A stretch of 64,000 bases of DNA, taken from positions 26,365,896 through 26,429,895 of the forward strand of contig NC_067206.1 of the NCBI RefSeq assembly GCF_026262505.1. The letters are read 5' to 3'. This document shows, one piece after another, positions 31,686-40,379 of this stretch. The notes beneath the pieces are model-generated. The model had not been told where the DNA came from. It saw nothing but the letters and a program-made list of their open reading frames with translations, and searched no databases. This DNA comes from Trichomonas vaginalis G3 (taxonomy: Eukaryota; Parabasalia; Trichomonadida; Trichomonadidae). Both the position numbers and the translations under genes were made by a program. How positions within the stretch are numbered: position 1 is the first letter of the stretch; each line of letters begins with the position of its first letter.

Positions 31686-33494
31686 AGAATCATTTGTGAT
31701 TCTTCTCAAAGTTGCATCAAAGACAGCCATTGATAGACAATGTTTGTCCTTGTGTTCAATAAACACGTGTTATTTATGTATATACACGTGTTTGTTGTTC
31801 ACTGAGCAACTTTGAGAAGAATCATTTGTGATTCTTCTCAAAGTTGCATCAAAGACAGCCATTGATAGACAATGCTTGTCCTTGTGTACAACATTCACTT
31901 GTATACAAAACAATAACAAGTGTTTGTTGTTCACTGAGCAACTTTGAGAAGAATCATTTGTGATTCTTCTCAAAGTTGCATCAAAGACAGCCATTGATAG
32001 ACAATGGTTATCTATTTGTTCAATAAACACGTGTTATTTATGTATATACACGTGTTTGTTGTTCACTGAGCAACTTTGAGAAGAATCATTTGTGATTCTT
32101 CTCAAAGTTGCATCAAAGACAGCCATTGATAGACAATGCTTGTCTTGTGTACAACATTCACTTGTATACAAAACAATAACAAGTGTTTGTTGTTCACTGA
32201 GCAACTTTGAGAAGAATCATTTGTGATTCTTCTCAAAGTTGCATCAAAGACAGCCATTGATAGACAATGGTTATCTATTTGTTCAATAAACACGTGTTAT
32301 TTATGTATATACACGTGTTTGTTGTTCACTGAGCAACTTTGAGAAGAATCATTTGTGATTCTTCTCAAAGTTGCATCAAAGACAGCCATTGATAGACAAT
32401 GCTTGTCCTTGTGTACAACATTCACTTGTATACAAAACAATAACAAGTGTTTGTTGTTCACTGAGCAACTTTGAGAAGAATCATTTGTGATTCTTCTCAA
32501 AGTTGCATCAAAGACAGCCATTGATAGACAATGGTTATCTATTTGTTCAATAAACACGTGTTATTTATGTATATACACGTGTTTGTTGTTCACTGAGCAA
32601 CTTTGAGAAGAATCATTTGTGATTCTTCTCAAAGTTGCATCAAAAGACAGCCATTGATAGACAATGGTTATCTATTTGTTCAATAAACACGTGTTATTTA
32701 TGTATATACACGTGTTTGTTGTTCACTGAGCAACTTTGAGAAGAATCATTTGTGATTCTTCTCAAAGTTGCATCAAAGACAGCCATTGATAGACAATGCT
32801 TGTCCTTGTGTACAACATTCACTTGTATACAAAACAATAACAAGTGTTTGTTGTTCACTGAGCAACTTTGAGAAGAATCATTTGTGATTCTTCTCAAAGT
32901 TGCATCAAAGACAGCCATTGATAGACAATGGTTATCTATTTGTTCAATAAACACGTGTTATTTATGTATATACACGTGTTTGTTGTTCACTGAGCAACTT
33001 TGAGAAGAATCATTTGTGATTCTTCTCAAAGTTGCATCAAAGACAGCCATTGATAGACAATGGTTATCTATTTGTTCAATAAACACGTGTTATTTATGTA
33101 TATACACGTGTTTGTTGTTCACTGAGCAACTTTGAGAAGAATCATTTGTGATTCTTCTCAAAGTTGCATCAAAGACAGCCATTGATAGACAATGCTTGTC
33201 CTTGTGTACAACATTCACTTGTATACAAAACAATAACAAGTGTTTGTTGTTCACTGAGCAACTTTGAGAAGAATCATTTGTGATTCTTCTCAAAGTTGCA
33301 TCAAAGACAGCCATTGATAGACAATGCTTGTCCCTGTGTACAACATTCACTTGTATACAAAACAATAACAAGTGTTTGTTGTTCACTGAGCAACTTTGAG
33401 AAGAATCATTTGTGATTCTTCTCAAAGTTGCATCAAAGACAGCCATTGATAGACAATGGTTATCTATTTGTTCAATAAATACGTGTTATTTATG
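31686..33494. repeat. Palindromic tandem array, 14 units of about 132 bp in two types
   Basis: The phrase GACAGCCATTGATAGACAAT occurs 14 times, 131-133 bases apart. Unit junctions form a perfect 18-bp-stem hairpin (CAACTTTGAGAAGAATCA, loop TTTG, then its complement). Two unit types alternate. Type A contains ACACGTGTTATTTATG and its inverse ACACGTGTT. Type B contains ACTTGTATACAAAACAATAACAAGT. The order from the left is A B A B A B A A B A A B B A. Units of one type are nearly identical, so the array expanded recently. Minus-strand frames of 63-118 codons across it are by-products of the repeat. Confidence 0.93.
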
Positions 33495-33499
33495 ACGCC

Positions 33500-33743
33500 T
33501 TCATCCACAATCTTCTTCTGATTGTCTGACTTTTGTCAACAAAGTGCAACAGTGCACTGTTATTGTGTGCTATGTGTCATTCTGGGAGACATTGTCTATG
33601 CAAGTCTCCCAGAATGACACATTCATCCACAATCTTCTTCTGATTGTCTGACTTTTGTCAACAAAGTGCAACAGTGCACTGTTATTGTGTGCTATGTGTC
33701 ATTCTGGGAGACATTGTCTATGCAAGTCTCCCAAAATGAAACA
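33500..33743. repeat. Tandem repeat, two 122-bp units with a 17-18-bp-stem hairpin
   Basis: The unit begins TTCATCCACAATCTTCTTC at 33500 and again at 33622. Each holds CAGTGCACTG and a hairpin TGTGTCATTCTGGGAGAC...GTCTCCCAGAATGACACA; the second unit has two changes in one arm. It abuts the larger array directly. Confidence 0.9.
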
Positions 33744-34783
33744 TATCTCTTCAATCATCTTTTATTCTTTTAATTTTGTCTCATATTAATAAAATATCTC
33801 TTTTCAACATATTTTCTTCTAATACCTGACAATAACCTAACATAACACCTCTTTAAAACCACTTTTTCTTCTCTATTTGCTTTTAAATTCTGAGATTCAA
33901 ATTTTTATCTATTTTCTTCAGTTATCTTTTTTAAAAATCATATATCCATTCATACTGATTCTTAATTTACTATAGTACATTGAGATTTCATCTTTTTTTT
34001 CATATTTCGAATTAAATCAGATATTTAAACCTAATATCCGGACCTGTCAGTATTCAAATATTATTGGCCACATGTATCTGAGCATTTACACAGATTTTAC
34101 CAAATTTTGCAAAAAATATGTTATGAGATGGGTGTTTGCGAAAAACCAAAATGATAGAGTGGATCATAAGGATCAATTTTGCTATGGCTTGTCTGGATTG
34201 AAACTCAATATTCATTCGGGAAAAGACGTTTGAAAATTTTGTAAAGTATTCAAATTTGCAGCTTTGTTCGATTTGAAAATTGAAATTTGAACCGAAATGA
34301 CTGTATGAATATGTTCTTCATATTGAATCTAAGCATTTCTTGGAATTTGGAGTTTTTCTAAAAAGTTTTGTCGGTTGAAAAATTAAAAATAAAACAAAAG
34401 AATTTTTTTGCGATTTTTTAAACGCATTAGGGTTGTTAGATTCCCGACGATAGGTGTCTTGGAAGATTTGCCTGGTGTCATCATAGTGTCTTTAAATCAA
34501 AAATTTTATTTTGGAGTTAGTTTTATTGATTTTTCAATAAAAAACATTTCTAAAACAAGAAAATAAAACGATAAAATATTTATATTTTATATAAGGATCT
34601 TATATATTTAAAATAAATATCATTTTATTTTTTTCATTGGTGTCTGTCAAACCATAATACACTATTCAAAAATTCAATGTGTCTTGCGGTTTCAAAAGAC
34701 ACCTTCAAATTGAACGATAGCACAGACACTATTGAATTTTATCCATTTTATTTAGTTTTTACCCTTTTTATTTTTAAGAATTA
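33744..34783. other. Gene-poor AT-rich DNA
   Basis: No gene. A small inverted repeat (AAAATTCAATGTGTCT near 34671 with its inverse near 34725-34740) lies just upstream of the small gene at 34784 and might be regulatory. The rest is featureless. Confidence 0.55.
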
Positions 34784-35074
34784 ATGACTGAAACACAAGA
34801 TGAATATGAATCCAAATTTGAGGGATGGATTGATTGCAAACTTCCTCCCAAAAATATCCCTCGAAAAGTACCTCCCTTACCAAAATTCGAGGATACTAAA
34901 TTCTCAACTAATAATAAATGTCGAGTATGTTTCAATATTGCTTATCTTCCAGATACAAGCGAAAAATCGAAAGAACGAAAAAGACTTTATTGTTATTGTT
35001 TAGCGATACATTACAATTTACTAACAAAAACATATATGCGCTGCATTTATCATCGAAAACCATTAGTGTTGTAA
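34784..35074 (+). CDS. Small Cys-containing protein, unknown
   Basis: 96 residues from an ATG. It has an acidic start, a Pro-rich stretch (LPPKNIPRKVPPLPKF) and then CRVCFNIAY, YCYC and CIYH, which could bind a metal. No family was recognised. Its stop codon lies in TAAGACGAGTTACGG, the start of an inverted repeat whose other copy (to 36157) contains the stop of the first Maverick gene. The gene may be cut short by that sequence. It is a weak but plausible gene. Confidence 0.4.
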   Translation: MTETQDEYESKFEGWIDCKLPPKNIPRKVPPLPKFEDTKFSTNNKCRVCFNIAYLPDTSEKSKERKRLYCYCLAIHYNLLTKTYMRCIYHRKPLVL

Positions 35075-36157
35075 GACGAGTTACGGAAAGTGAGGTGAAC
35101 CGAAAAAGTGACACTTATTTGGTCGGATAAATTCCCTATATATTTACTTGTCAAAAAAAATCAGACTTTTTTTGCTTTAAAAAATTTATAAGTTAATTAT
35201 TGAGAACGAAGGTGAAAGGAAATGGATATCTCTTACCTTTCATTCCCTCGAGAAAGTTCAAAAACTTGGGTGCAATCAGTTCTGATTGCACCCAAGTTTT
35301 GAACTTTGTATAAGGAATTGTTGGCTATGATGTACTGATCATGAATCAGTACATCATAGCCAACAATTCCTTCGCAAACAGCGGGAAACTTTGTCCGAAT
35401 AGTTTAACATTCAGACAAAGTTTCCCGCTGTCGAGAGGGAATGGAAGGGTAAGAGGTATATATTCATAATGTATACCTCTTACCCTTTCATTCCCTCGAG
35501 AGAAGTTCAAAAACTTGGGTGCAATCAGTTCTGATTGCACCCAAGTTTTTGAACTTTGTATAAGGAATTGTTGGCTATGATGTACTGATCATGAATCAGT
35601 ACATCATAGCCAACAATTCCTTCGCAAACAGCGGGAAACTTTGTCCGAATAGTTTAACATTCAGACAAAGTTTCCCGCTGTCAGAGAGGGAATGGAAGGG
35701 TAAGAGGTATATATTCATAATGTATACCTCTTACCCTTTCATTCCTCGAGAAAGTTCAAAAACTTGGGTGCAATCAGTTCTGATTGCACCAAGTTTTTGA
35801 ACTTTGTATAAGGAATTGTTGGCTATGATGTACTGATCATGAATCAGTACATCATAGCCAACAATTCCTTCGCAAACAGCGGGAAACTTTGTCCGAATAG
35901 TTTAACATTCAGACAAAATAATTTAAAATAATGAAAAAGTTGATTTGTGAATCATTGAAATATTAATGCTGTTATATATATATATCAGATGATATAAGAT
36001 GATTTTTTTAAATAAAAAATAAAATTTAATTTTTTAATTGTTACAATAAGAATAGTAAGCTTGACAAGTAATTTAAGTTTTTGCTTTGTAAAGTTATTTG
36101 GTTGGCAAATGTATTGTGTCACTTTTTGTTTGAGTTCACTTTCCGTAATTTGTCTTA
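35072..36157. repeat. Interval bounded by 43-bp inverted repeats next to the Maverick
   Basis: Bases 35072-35114 and 36116-36157 are inverted copies (TAAGACRARTTACGGAAAGTGA, then GTGACAC) differing at several sites. The right one overlaps the stop codon of the first Maverick gene, so it is the best candidate for that element's terminal repeat. The left one is either the end of another element of the same family or the far end of a small nested unit. Between them lie the hairpin array and AT-rich DNA. Confidence 0.6.
35241..35918. repeat. Hairpin-only array, about 2.7 units of about 250 bp
   Basis: Each unit is four consecutive near-perfect hairpins: ACTTGGGTGCAATCAG; AAGGAATTGTTGGCTATGAT; CAGCGGGAAACTTTGTC; and GAGGGAATGGAAGGGTAAGA, each followed by its inverse. 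Units start at 35241, 35489 and 35740. Almost every base is paired with another within the unit. The last unit is cut off before its fourth hairpin. Confidence 0.92.
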
Positions 36158-36421
36158 TGATATTACAACATTTACTTTATTTCTTTTCAACATCATAACT
36201 GCTCCTGCTGTAGCTAGCAAACCTAGTGGGAGACCATATCTTATATAAGGACTTGACCAAATGCTATTTTTGACAGGAGCTGGTGGAACACCTAACCTTG
36301 GTGAGACTGCTCTTTGCCATTGTGCAGCTCGTAAGAAATATTCAATAGGTGCTCCATAATCGTTTGGTAAAGTTTGTTTCATAGATGGTGAAGGTTCACG
36401 AGAGCTTGATGAAGAACTCAT
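36155..36421 (-). CDS. Maverick small membrane protein
   Basis: 88 residues: a Ser-rich start, then one hydrophobic segment (IRYGLPLGLLATAGAVMML, about 61-80) and a short basic tail. It lies at the element's left edge, 30 bases downstream of the capsid gene on the same strand. A virion membrane or minor structural role is a guess from position. No family was recognised. Confidence 0.65.
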   Translation of the reverse strand: MSSSSSSREPSPSMKQTLPNDYGAPIEYFLRAAQWQRAVSPRLGVPPAPVKNSIWSSPYIRYGLPLGLLATAGAVMMLKRNKVNVVIS

Positions 36422-36451
36422 TTATAAGCTTTAAAAATAAACGTTCATCCT

Positions 36452-38026
36452 TTATTCCTCACTGTCGTCCGTAGCTAAGTTATAGTCATCTAATCTTATT
36501 ATGGGGATGCCATTAGCACGCACCTGAATGGCAAAGCAACAATCCCTCATAAATCCAATAAGTGGCTTTGGTACATTTTCGGTTGCTAGTTCAATAGGTC
36601 CTTTAACAGACAATTTGTATGTTATTGGAGCAGTAGATGTTTGACCTTGCTGGAAGCAAAAGTCCACTTCTGTTGGAAAACCACATAAGAAATGTGTGTT
36701 GTCATAGCTATCCCATTTATGTTCCACACTACCATCATCCACCAATGACCTCATAACATCTTCATTAAATCCTATCATATCATTGTTTGTATTGCAGGCG
36801 TTCGCAACCATTTCATAAAATACAGGTCCATATGATTTTTCAGGTTCTGCAGGCATATTTCCATAAGCTCCCATGGAAAGCTGAAGATATTTAAACTTAG
36901 GGTTCTCAAAATTAACATAATAGTTGTCTTTCTTTCTAAATAGTGCCCAAATACTTTTAACATTAATAGGCGTATAAGCTGCTGTAAATGTTGCACTTGA
37001 ACTATCTGTATTCTTTGAGAATGAACCGTCCATAGGAATCCAATCCATAACTTTAACAGGAAAACATAAAGCCTCGTTTGTATAATGTTCTACAAGTTCT
37101 GTATAAATGTTAGGGTCTAAAGAGAATGACTTTGGATGAATGAAACATTCATTAAAATCCATCTTTGTTCGAAATAGTTGCTGGGTTACAGTTGTAATAG
37201 TAACTGTTCCACTAGCTTCTACTGCCTTCGTTATCATAGTGAATGGTTCATTCCATGGAACAAATTTATTTGTCGGTGGATTTGAATCTGAAGCAAATGC
37301 AACTTTAAGAGTTGGATTGAAAGCAATGATATCATTTACAGATATAGATGTGCATTGTAAGGCGTCGCTACTGAACTTTACTTTAAGCTGAATGTTTCCT
37401 GCAAAAGCTGGAATAAATCGAATAGCTTCTAATGGAAGGAATCTTCTAACAGGAATTCTTAAACGAAGCTTAAAATCAAATGATTTTCCTGCTGTAATTG
37501 GACCACTAACAATTTGTCCTGTTCTGCATGTTCCCGAATGACTCCATACATCTTCATGTCGAGTCTTTGAGAAAACATCTACTTTCTTTATTTGTTCGGT
37601 AGTTTGTGAGTTTGAAGTTATATATGCTTCTTCTCTTGCGTTGTCTTGAGAATATACGATACGACCATTTGCAAGGATTTGATATCCAGCAACTGCATAG
37701 AAAGCGTCATCGAAACCAATCCAAAATCCTGGTGGGTTTGTTTTATTGGAACCTGAACCAATTTCTTTATCTACAATAAATTGACCTTCCATTTTATACG
37801 TAATGAATGTATTGTAAAGGTCCAACATATTTTCACCAGGAGGTGAGAGATTGAATGTTACCCATGTGTTATCTTTAGCAGTTCCAGGTTGTGATGGAAT
37901 CTTTGCGTCAGAATATTTTCTATTAGTGTCACCAATTTGAACTGCATTGTCTATGATATCGAAATATGAGCGAATCTGATGAATATGCTCTGCTGGAGTA
38001 AATTCGTTTAGCTGTTCGTTCTGCAT
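36452..38026 (-). CDS. Maverick major capsid protein candidate (double jelly-roll)
   Basis: 524 residues, the usual size for Polinton capsid proteins. It is rich in beta-strand patterns, with an N-terminal half (NTWVTFNLSPPGENMLDLYN, FRLPIRRFLPLEAIRF-like strands) and a second half ending in a DCCFAIQVRANGIPIIRL-type strand pair. The family builds icosahedral shells related to adenovirus hexon and virophage capsids. The call rests on size, strand pattern and place next to other structural genes. A structure prediction would settle it. The frame is open throughout. Confidence 0.72.
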   Translation of the reverse strand: MQNEQLNEFTPAEHIHQIRSYFDIIDNAVQIGDTNRKYSDAKIPSQPGTAKDNTWVTFNLSPPGENMLDLYNTFITYKMEGQFIVDKEIGSGSNKTNPPGFWIGFDDAFYAVAGYQILANGRIVYSQDNAREEAYITSNSQTTEQIKKVDVFSKTRHEDVWSHSGTCRTGQIVSGPITAGKSFDFKLRLRIPVRRFLPLEAIRFIPAFAGNIQLKVKFSSDALQCTSISVNDIIAFNPTLKVAFASDSNPPTNKFVPWNEPFTMITKAVEASGTVTITTVTQQLFRTKMDFNECFIHPKSFSLDPNIYTELVEHYTNEALCFPVKVMDWIPMDGSFSKNTDSSSATFTAAYTPINVKSIWALFRKKDNYYVNFENPKFKYLQLSMGAYGNMPAEPEKSYGPVFYEMVANACNTNNDMIGFNEDVMRSLVDDGSVEHKWDSYDNTHFLCGFPTEVDFCFQQGQTSTAPITYKLSVKGPIELATENVPKPLIGFMRDCCFAIQVRANGIPIIRLDDYNLATDDSEE

Positions 38027-38053
38027 GTATTTACTTCAGATAAAAATATCTAT

Positions 38054-38347
38054 TTACTTCATTATTCTCACTCTTCTTCTTGGCATTCGTGGTGGAAGTT
38101 GTTTCTTGACATTTTCAATGAACTGTACATTCTCTTTTGTCTCAACTTCTTTCACTGGCGGGTCAGGATTCTTTGACTCGGTTTGTTTTTCAATGAAATT
38201 CACGAACTTTGCAATAAGCTCTTGGTTCGTTATTGAAAGTACATCTGGCTTCTTTTCTTCTGGTTCTATTGACTTTTCAGTTTGAATAGAAGGCTTAACA
38301 TGGGCTTCGCCCTCGGTGCCATACACCTTAATTGTCGCTTTCTGCAT
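38054..38347 (-). CDS. Maverick small Glu/Lys-rich protein
   Basis: 97 residues, charged and low-complexity, ending in a very basic tail (PPRMPRRRVRIMK) like small DNA- or capsid-binding virion proteins. Its residues GTEGEAHV are encoded by one of the GC-rich palindromes scattered in the element. The upstream small gene ends 17 bases inside this one. Function unknown. Confidence 0.6.
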   Translation of the reverse strand: MQKATIKVYGTEGEAHVKPSIQTEKSIEPEEKKPDVLSITNQELIAKFVNFIEKQTESKNPDPPVKEVETKENVQFIENVKKQLPPRMPRRRVRIMK

Positions 38348-38480
38348 TCGCTAATGGAACCTTTCTTTTTCTTACGTATATTTTACCATCTTTACTCTGA
38401 CTTACGTAATAGAAAGGATGTTGTATTCCTCTTGCGTCATTTAATATAATAGACTCTCGCTCTGATTTTGACAAGCTCAT
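38328..38480 (-). CDS. Maverick 50-residue basic protein
   Basis: A short frame from the ATG at 38480: MSLSKSERES, then HPFYYVSQSKDGKIYVRKRK, ending ANAESDN. It overlaps the start of the next gene by 20 bases, the tight packing seen elsewhere in this element. No family was recognised. Its clean start, position and basic patch make it likely real. Confidence 0.5.
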   Translation of the reverse strand: MSLSKSERESIILNDARGIQHPFYYVSQSKDGKIYVRKRKVPLANAESDN

Positions 38481-38525
38481 TTTACATCGGTTAAAGTTTT
38501 AATTTTGTTTTTTATCTGCAGTCAA

Positions 38526-38786
38526 ATGACTCAGACAAGCCCTACGGACAAGACCCAAGGGGTCATAGATGTTGAAGCATTGAAGAAAGAAATTCGTGAG
38601 CAAATTTTATCCGAACTGAAGGAACAAAAACAAGAACAAAAGCCAGAGAGACCAAAGAGAAAACTTAGTGAAAAACAACTTGCTGCATTAGCTGCTGGAA
38701 GACAAAAGAACCCACGTTTGCTGGCGAAGAAAGCTAGAGAAGAAGCTGAAGCAAAAGCTAAAGAAGCTGAAGCAAAGAAAGAGTAA
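38526..38786 (+). CDS. Maverick Lys/Glu-rich helical protein
   Basis: 86 residues from the ATG at 38526 (the frame is open a little further upstream but without an ATG). Mostly charged helix with KRKLSEKQLAALAAGRQK in the middle and an Ala/Glu/Lys tail. This resembles small DNA-binding or core proteins of large DNA viruses. It lies 24 bases before the minor capsid-like gene at 38811 on the same strand. Confidence 0.6.
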   Translation: MTQTSPTDKTQGVIDVEALKKEIREQILSELKEQKQEQKPERPKRKLSEKQLAALAAGRQKNPRLLAKKAREEAEAKAKEAEAKKE

Positions 38787-38810
38787 ATGGTTTATTTTTA
38801 TCCGAATTAA

Positions 38811-39668
38811 ATGTATAGACAAATACCTTTATCTGTTGCGTTCAGTAGTGAAAACCCTGACGTCAAAATAAAGGGGAACAGAGTAACGTTTAAGTTTCCA
38901 ACAGACTGGATTGTGAACATAAATGAAGAGAAGTACATTGGCATAACATCTATGTATATAACACGTGCTTTCAGAAAGGTTGACTTTATACTTCAAGTCG
39001 AGATAGAAAATGACGAACAGTCTTTAAGCGCCCAAAACATTCACATATACAAATACTTTAAAGACGATACAACATTGTTGCAATGTATGATTTCATTTAA
39101 TGAGATGTTCGAGAAAAAGTTCAACATTGAAGTACAAACTTTACAGCCTTTACGTGAGTTTCTTGCACAACTGAAAGAAGAAGGTAGTCAGCCACAACTT
39201 ATAGACTTTCATTATGAATTTAATGAAAATGAAGATGGAACTCATGACTGTCAGTTTGTTATATATTCACCATTCAATGAAGTAGCTAAAAAGAAAGAAA
39301 ATCCATTACGTATAAGATTTCAAATCTCTGAACCAAGTGATGATTTCAAGAATGTTTTCAATTATGATGCAATGCTTCCGAGGAAAAATGAATTTTCAAA
39401 GATTGTAACACCTGGCATTTGGGATAGAAAGCAAGCTATATTATATTCAAACTTAAGTAAGGGAGTTGAAAATGAGTTCATTGGTCATACAAGAACTTCA
39501 CCACTTCCTAACCCTAAATACTATAAATTAACTGGCTTCAATCGTGAGTTTTGGATAGACATGTTCTCCACTCATGACCATAACTGCCCAGTGTTCTTAC
39601 CTCCAGACCATAAGGACTGTCTCTACATTGAAGCACAACTCTTAAACTCTACCATCGCAGTATTGTAA
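38811..39668 (+). CDS. Maverick minor capsid-like protein, paralogue 1
   Basis: 285 residues with strong beta-strand pattern. It shares a plan with the product at 56765-57646. Both have an early 'FPTDWI / YPRHWV' strand, a 'GIW-R' motif, then '(P)KYYKLTGFNREFWIDMF / KHYSITNFVSKFNIRLV' and a final 'LPPDHKDCLYIEAQLL / LPKDGKDGLIIEIIL'. A single jelly-roll penton or minor capsid role is likely by analogy with Polintons and virophages, but unproven. Confidence 0.62.
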   Translation: MYRQIPLSVAFSSENPDVKIKGNRVTFKFPTDWIVNINEEKYIGITSMYITRAFRKVDFILQVEIENDEQSLSAQNIHIYKYFKDDTTLLQCMISFNEMFEKKFNIEVQTLQPLREFLAQLKEEGSQPQLIDFHYEFNENEDGTHDCQFVIYSPFNEVAKKKENPLRIRFQISEPSDDFKNVFNYDAMLPRKNEFSKIVTPGIWDRKQAILYSNLSKGVENEFIGHTRTSPLPNPKYYKLTGFNREFWIDMFSTHDHNCPVFLPPDHKDCLYIEAQLLNSTIAVL

Positions 39669-39718
39669 AATCTACGCTAGTTTTATTTTTTTCTGAAAAT
39701 TTTATTTGAGTGAAAGGC

Positions 39719-40285
39719 ATGGAAGGTGAAGGACATTGGCAAACACTCGAACATGACAATGACTATGAAATCTTTTCAGAGTACCCTTATCCAATTAGAC
39801 GTATAAGCAATAAAAGAGTTGTTAGTGAGTTTGACCAAGGAGATGGTTATATTTGTGTAAATTTAAACAAACACAAGCTGATGAAACATAGAATAGTTGC
39901 AGAAACTTTCATTCCGAACCCTGAAGGACTTCGTGAAGTAGACCATATAAACAGAGACAGAGGAGACTTTCATATCTCGAACTTAAGATGGACGACAAGA
40001 AGAGAAAACATGAGAAATATTTCTGGTTCAAATGGCTATTGGTTTGACATTGTTGACTCTCTTCCTGAAGACGCTGTTGAAATTATACAATACTCATATC
40101 ACACGTTAGAGAACTACTACTATGTCCCAAGTGAAGATGCCTTTTACTATTTCATGGGAACTCAATACAGACGAATGAATGTCTTAAGACAGTATAACAA
40201 AGATTATATAAACATTACAGATGTAGAAGGAAGAAGAACAAAGCTGTCTATTGCAAAGTTTAAGAGAGACAATGGTTATACATAA
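39719..40285 (+). CDS. Maverick NUMOD4/HNH endonuclease-like protein
   Basis: 188 residues from the ATG at 39719. An N-terminal NUMOD4-like part (WQTLEHDNDYEIFSEY, then GYICVNL) leads into the HNH core: HRIVAETFIPNPEG, VDHINRDRGD, ISNLRWTTRRENMRN at about residues 60-105. Such proteins are homing-type or nicking nucleases found in phages and large viruses. The last 70 residues form a separate domain that recurs alone at 58553-58879. It may act as a selfish homing gene inside the Maverick. Confidence 0.85.
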   Translation: MEGEGHWQTLEHDNDYEIFSEYPYPIRRISNKRVVSEFDQGDGYICVNLNKHKLMKHRIVAETFIPNPEGLREVDHINRDRGDFHISNLRWTTRRENMRNISGSNGYWFDIVDSLPEDAVEIIQYSYHTLENYYYVPSEDAFYYFMGTQYRRMNVLRQYNKDYINITDVEGRRTKLSIAKFKRDNGYT

Positions 40286-40379
40286 ATGACAAAAATATAT
40301 GACCTCATGGGCTTCGCCCTTGCCGCTAGCGGCTTATTTTTATCACGAATGACCTCATTGCTGACAAAAATAAATGACC
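40286..40379. other. Intergenic GC-rich hairpins between HNH and polymerase genes
   Basis: It holds GGGCTTCGCCC (40309-40319) and GCCGCTAGCGGC (40322-40333) between copies of the phrase ATGACCTCA. The paired hairpins are the same motif that sits inside three open frames of this element. Confidence 0.7.

Noticed and set aside
31770-33446. Minus-strand frames of 63-118 codons with repeated identical peptides
   Set aside because: They follow the 132-bp array exactly, start and stop with its units and have no protein-like composition. The repeat itself creates them.
31686-33743. Possible CRISPR array
   Set aside because: Units are about 122-132 bp and repeat in full, there are no unique spacers or cas genes, and the host is eukaryotic.
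35346-35800. Small frames within the hairpin-only array
   Set aside because: They are spelled by the palindromes and repeat with the unit.
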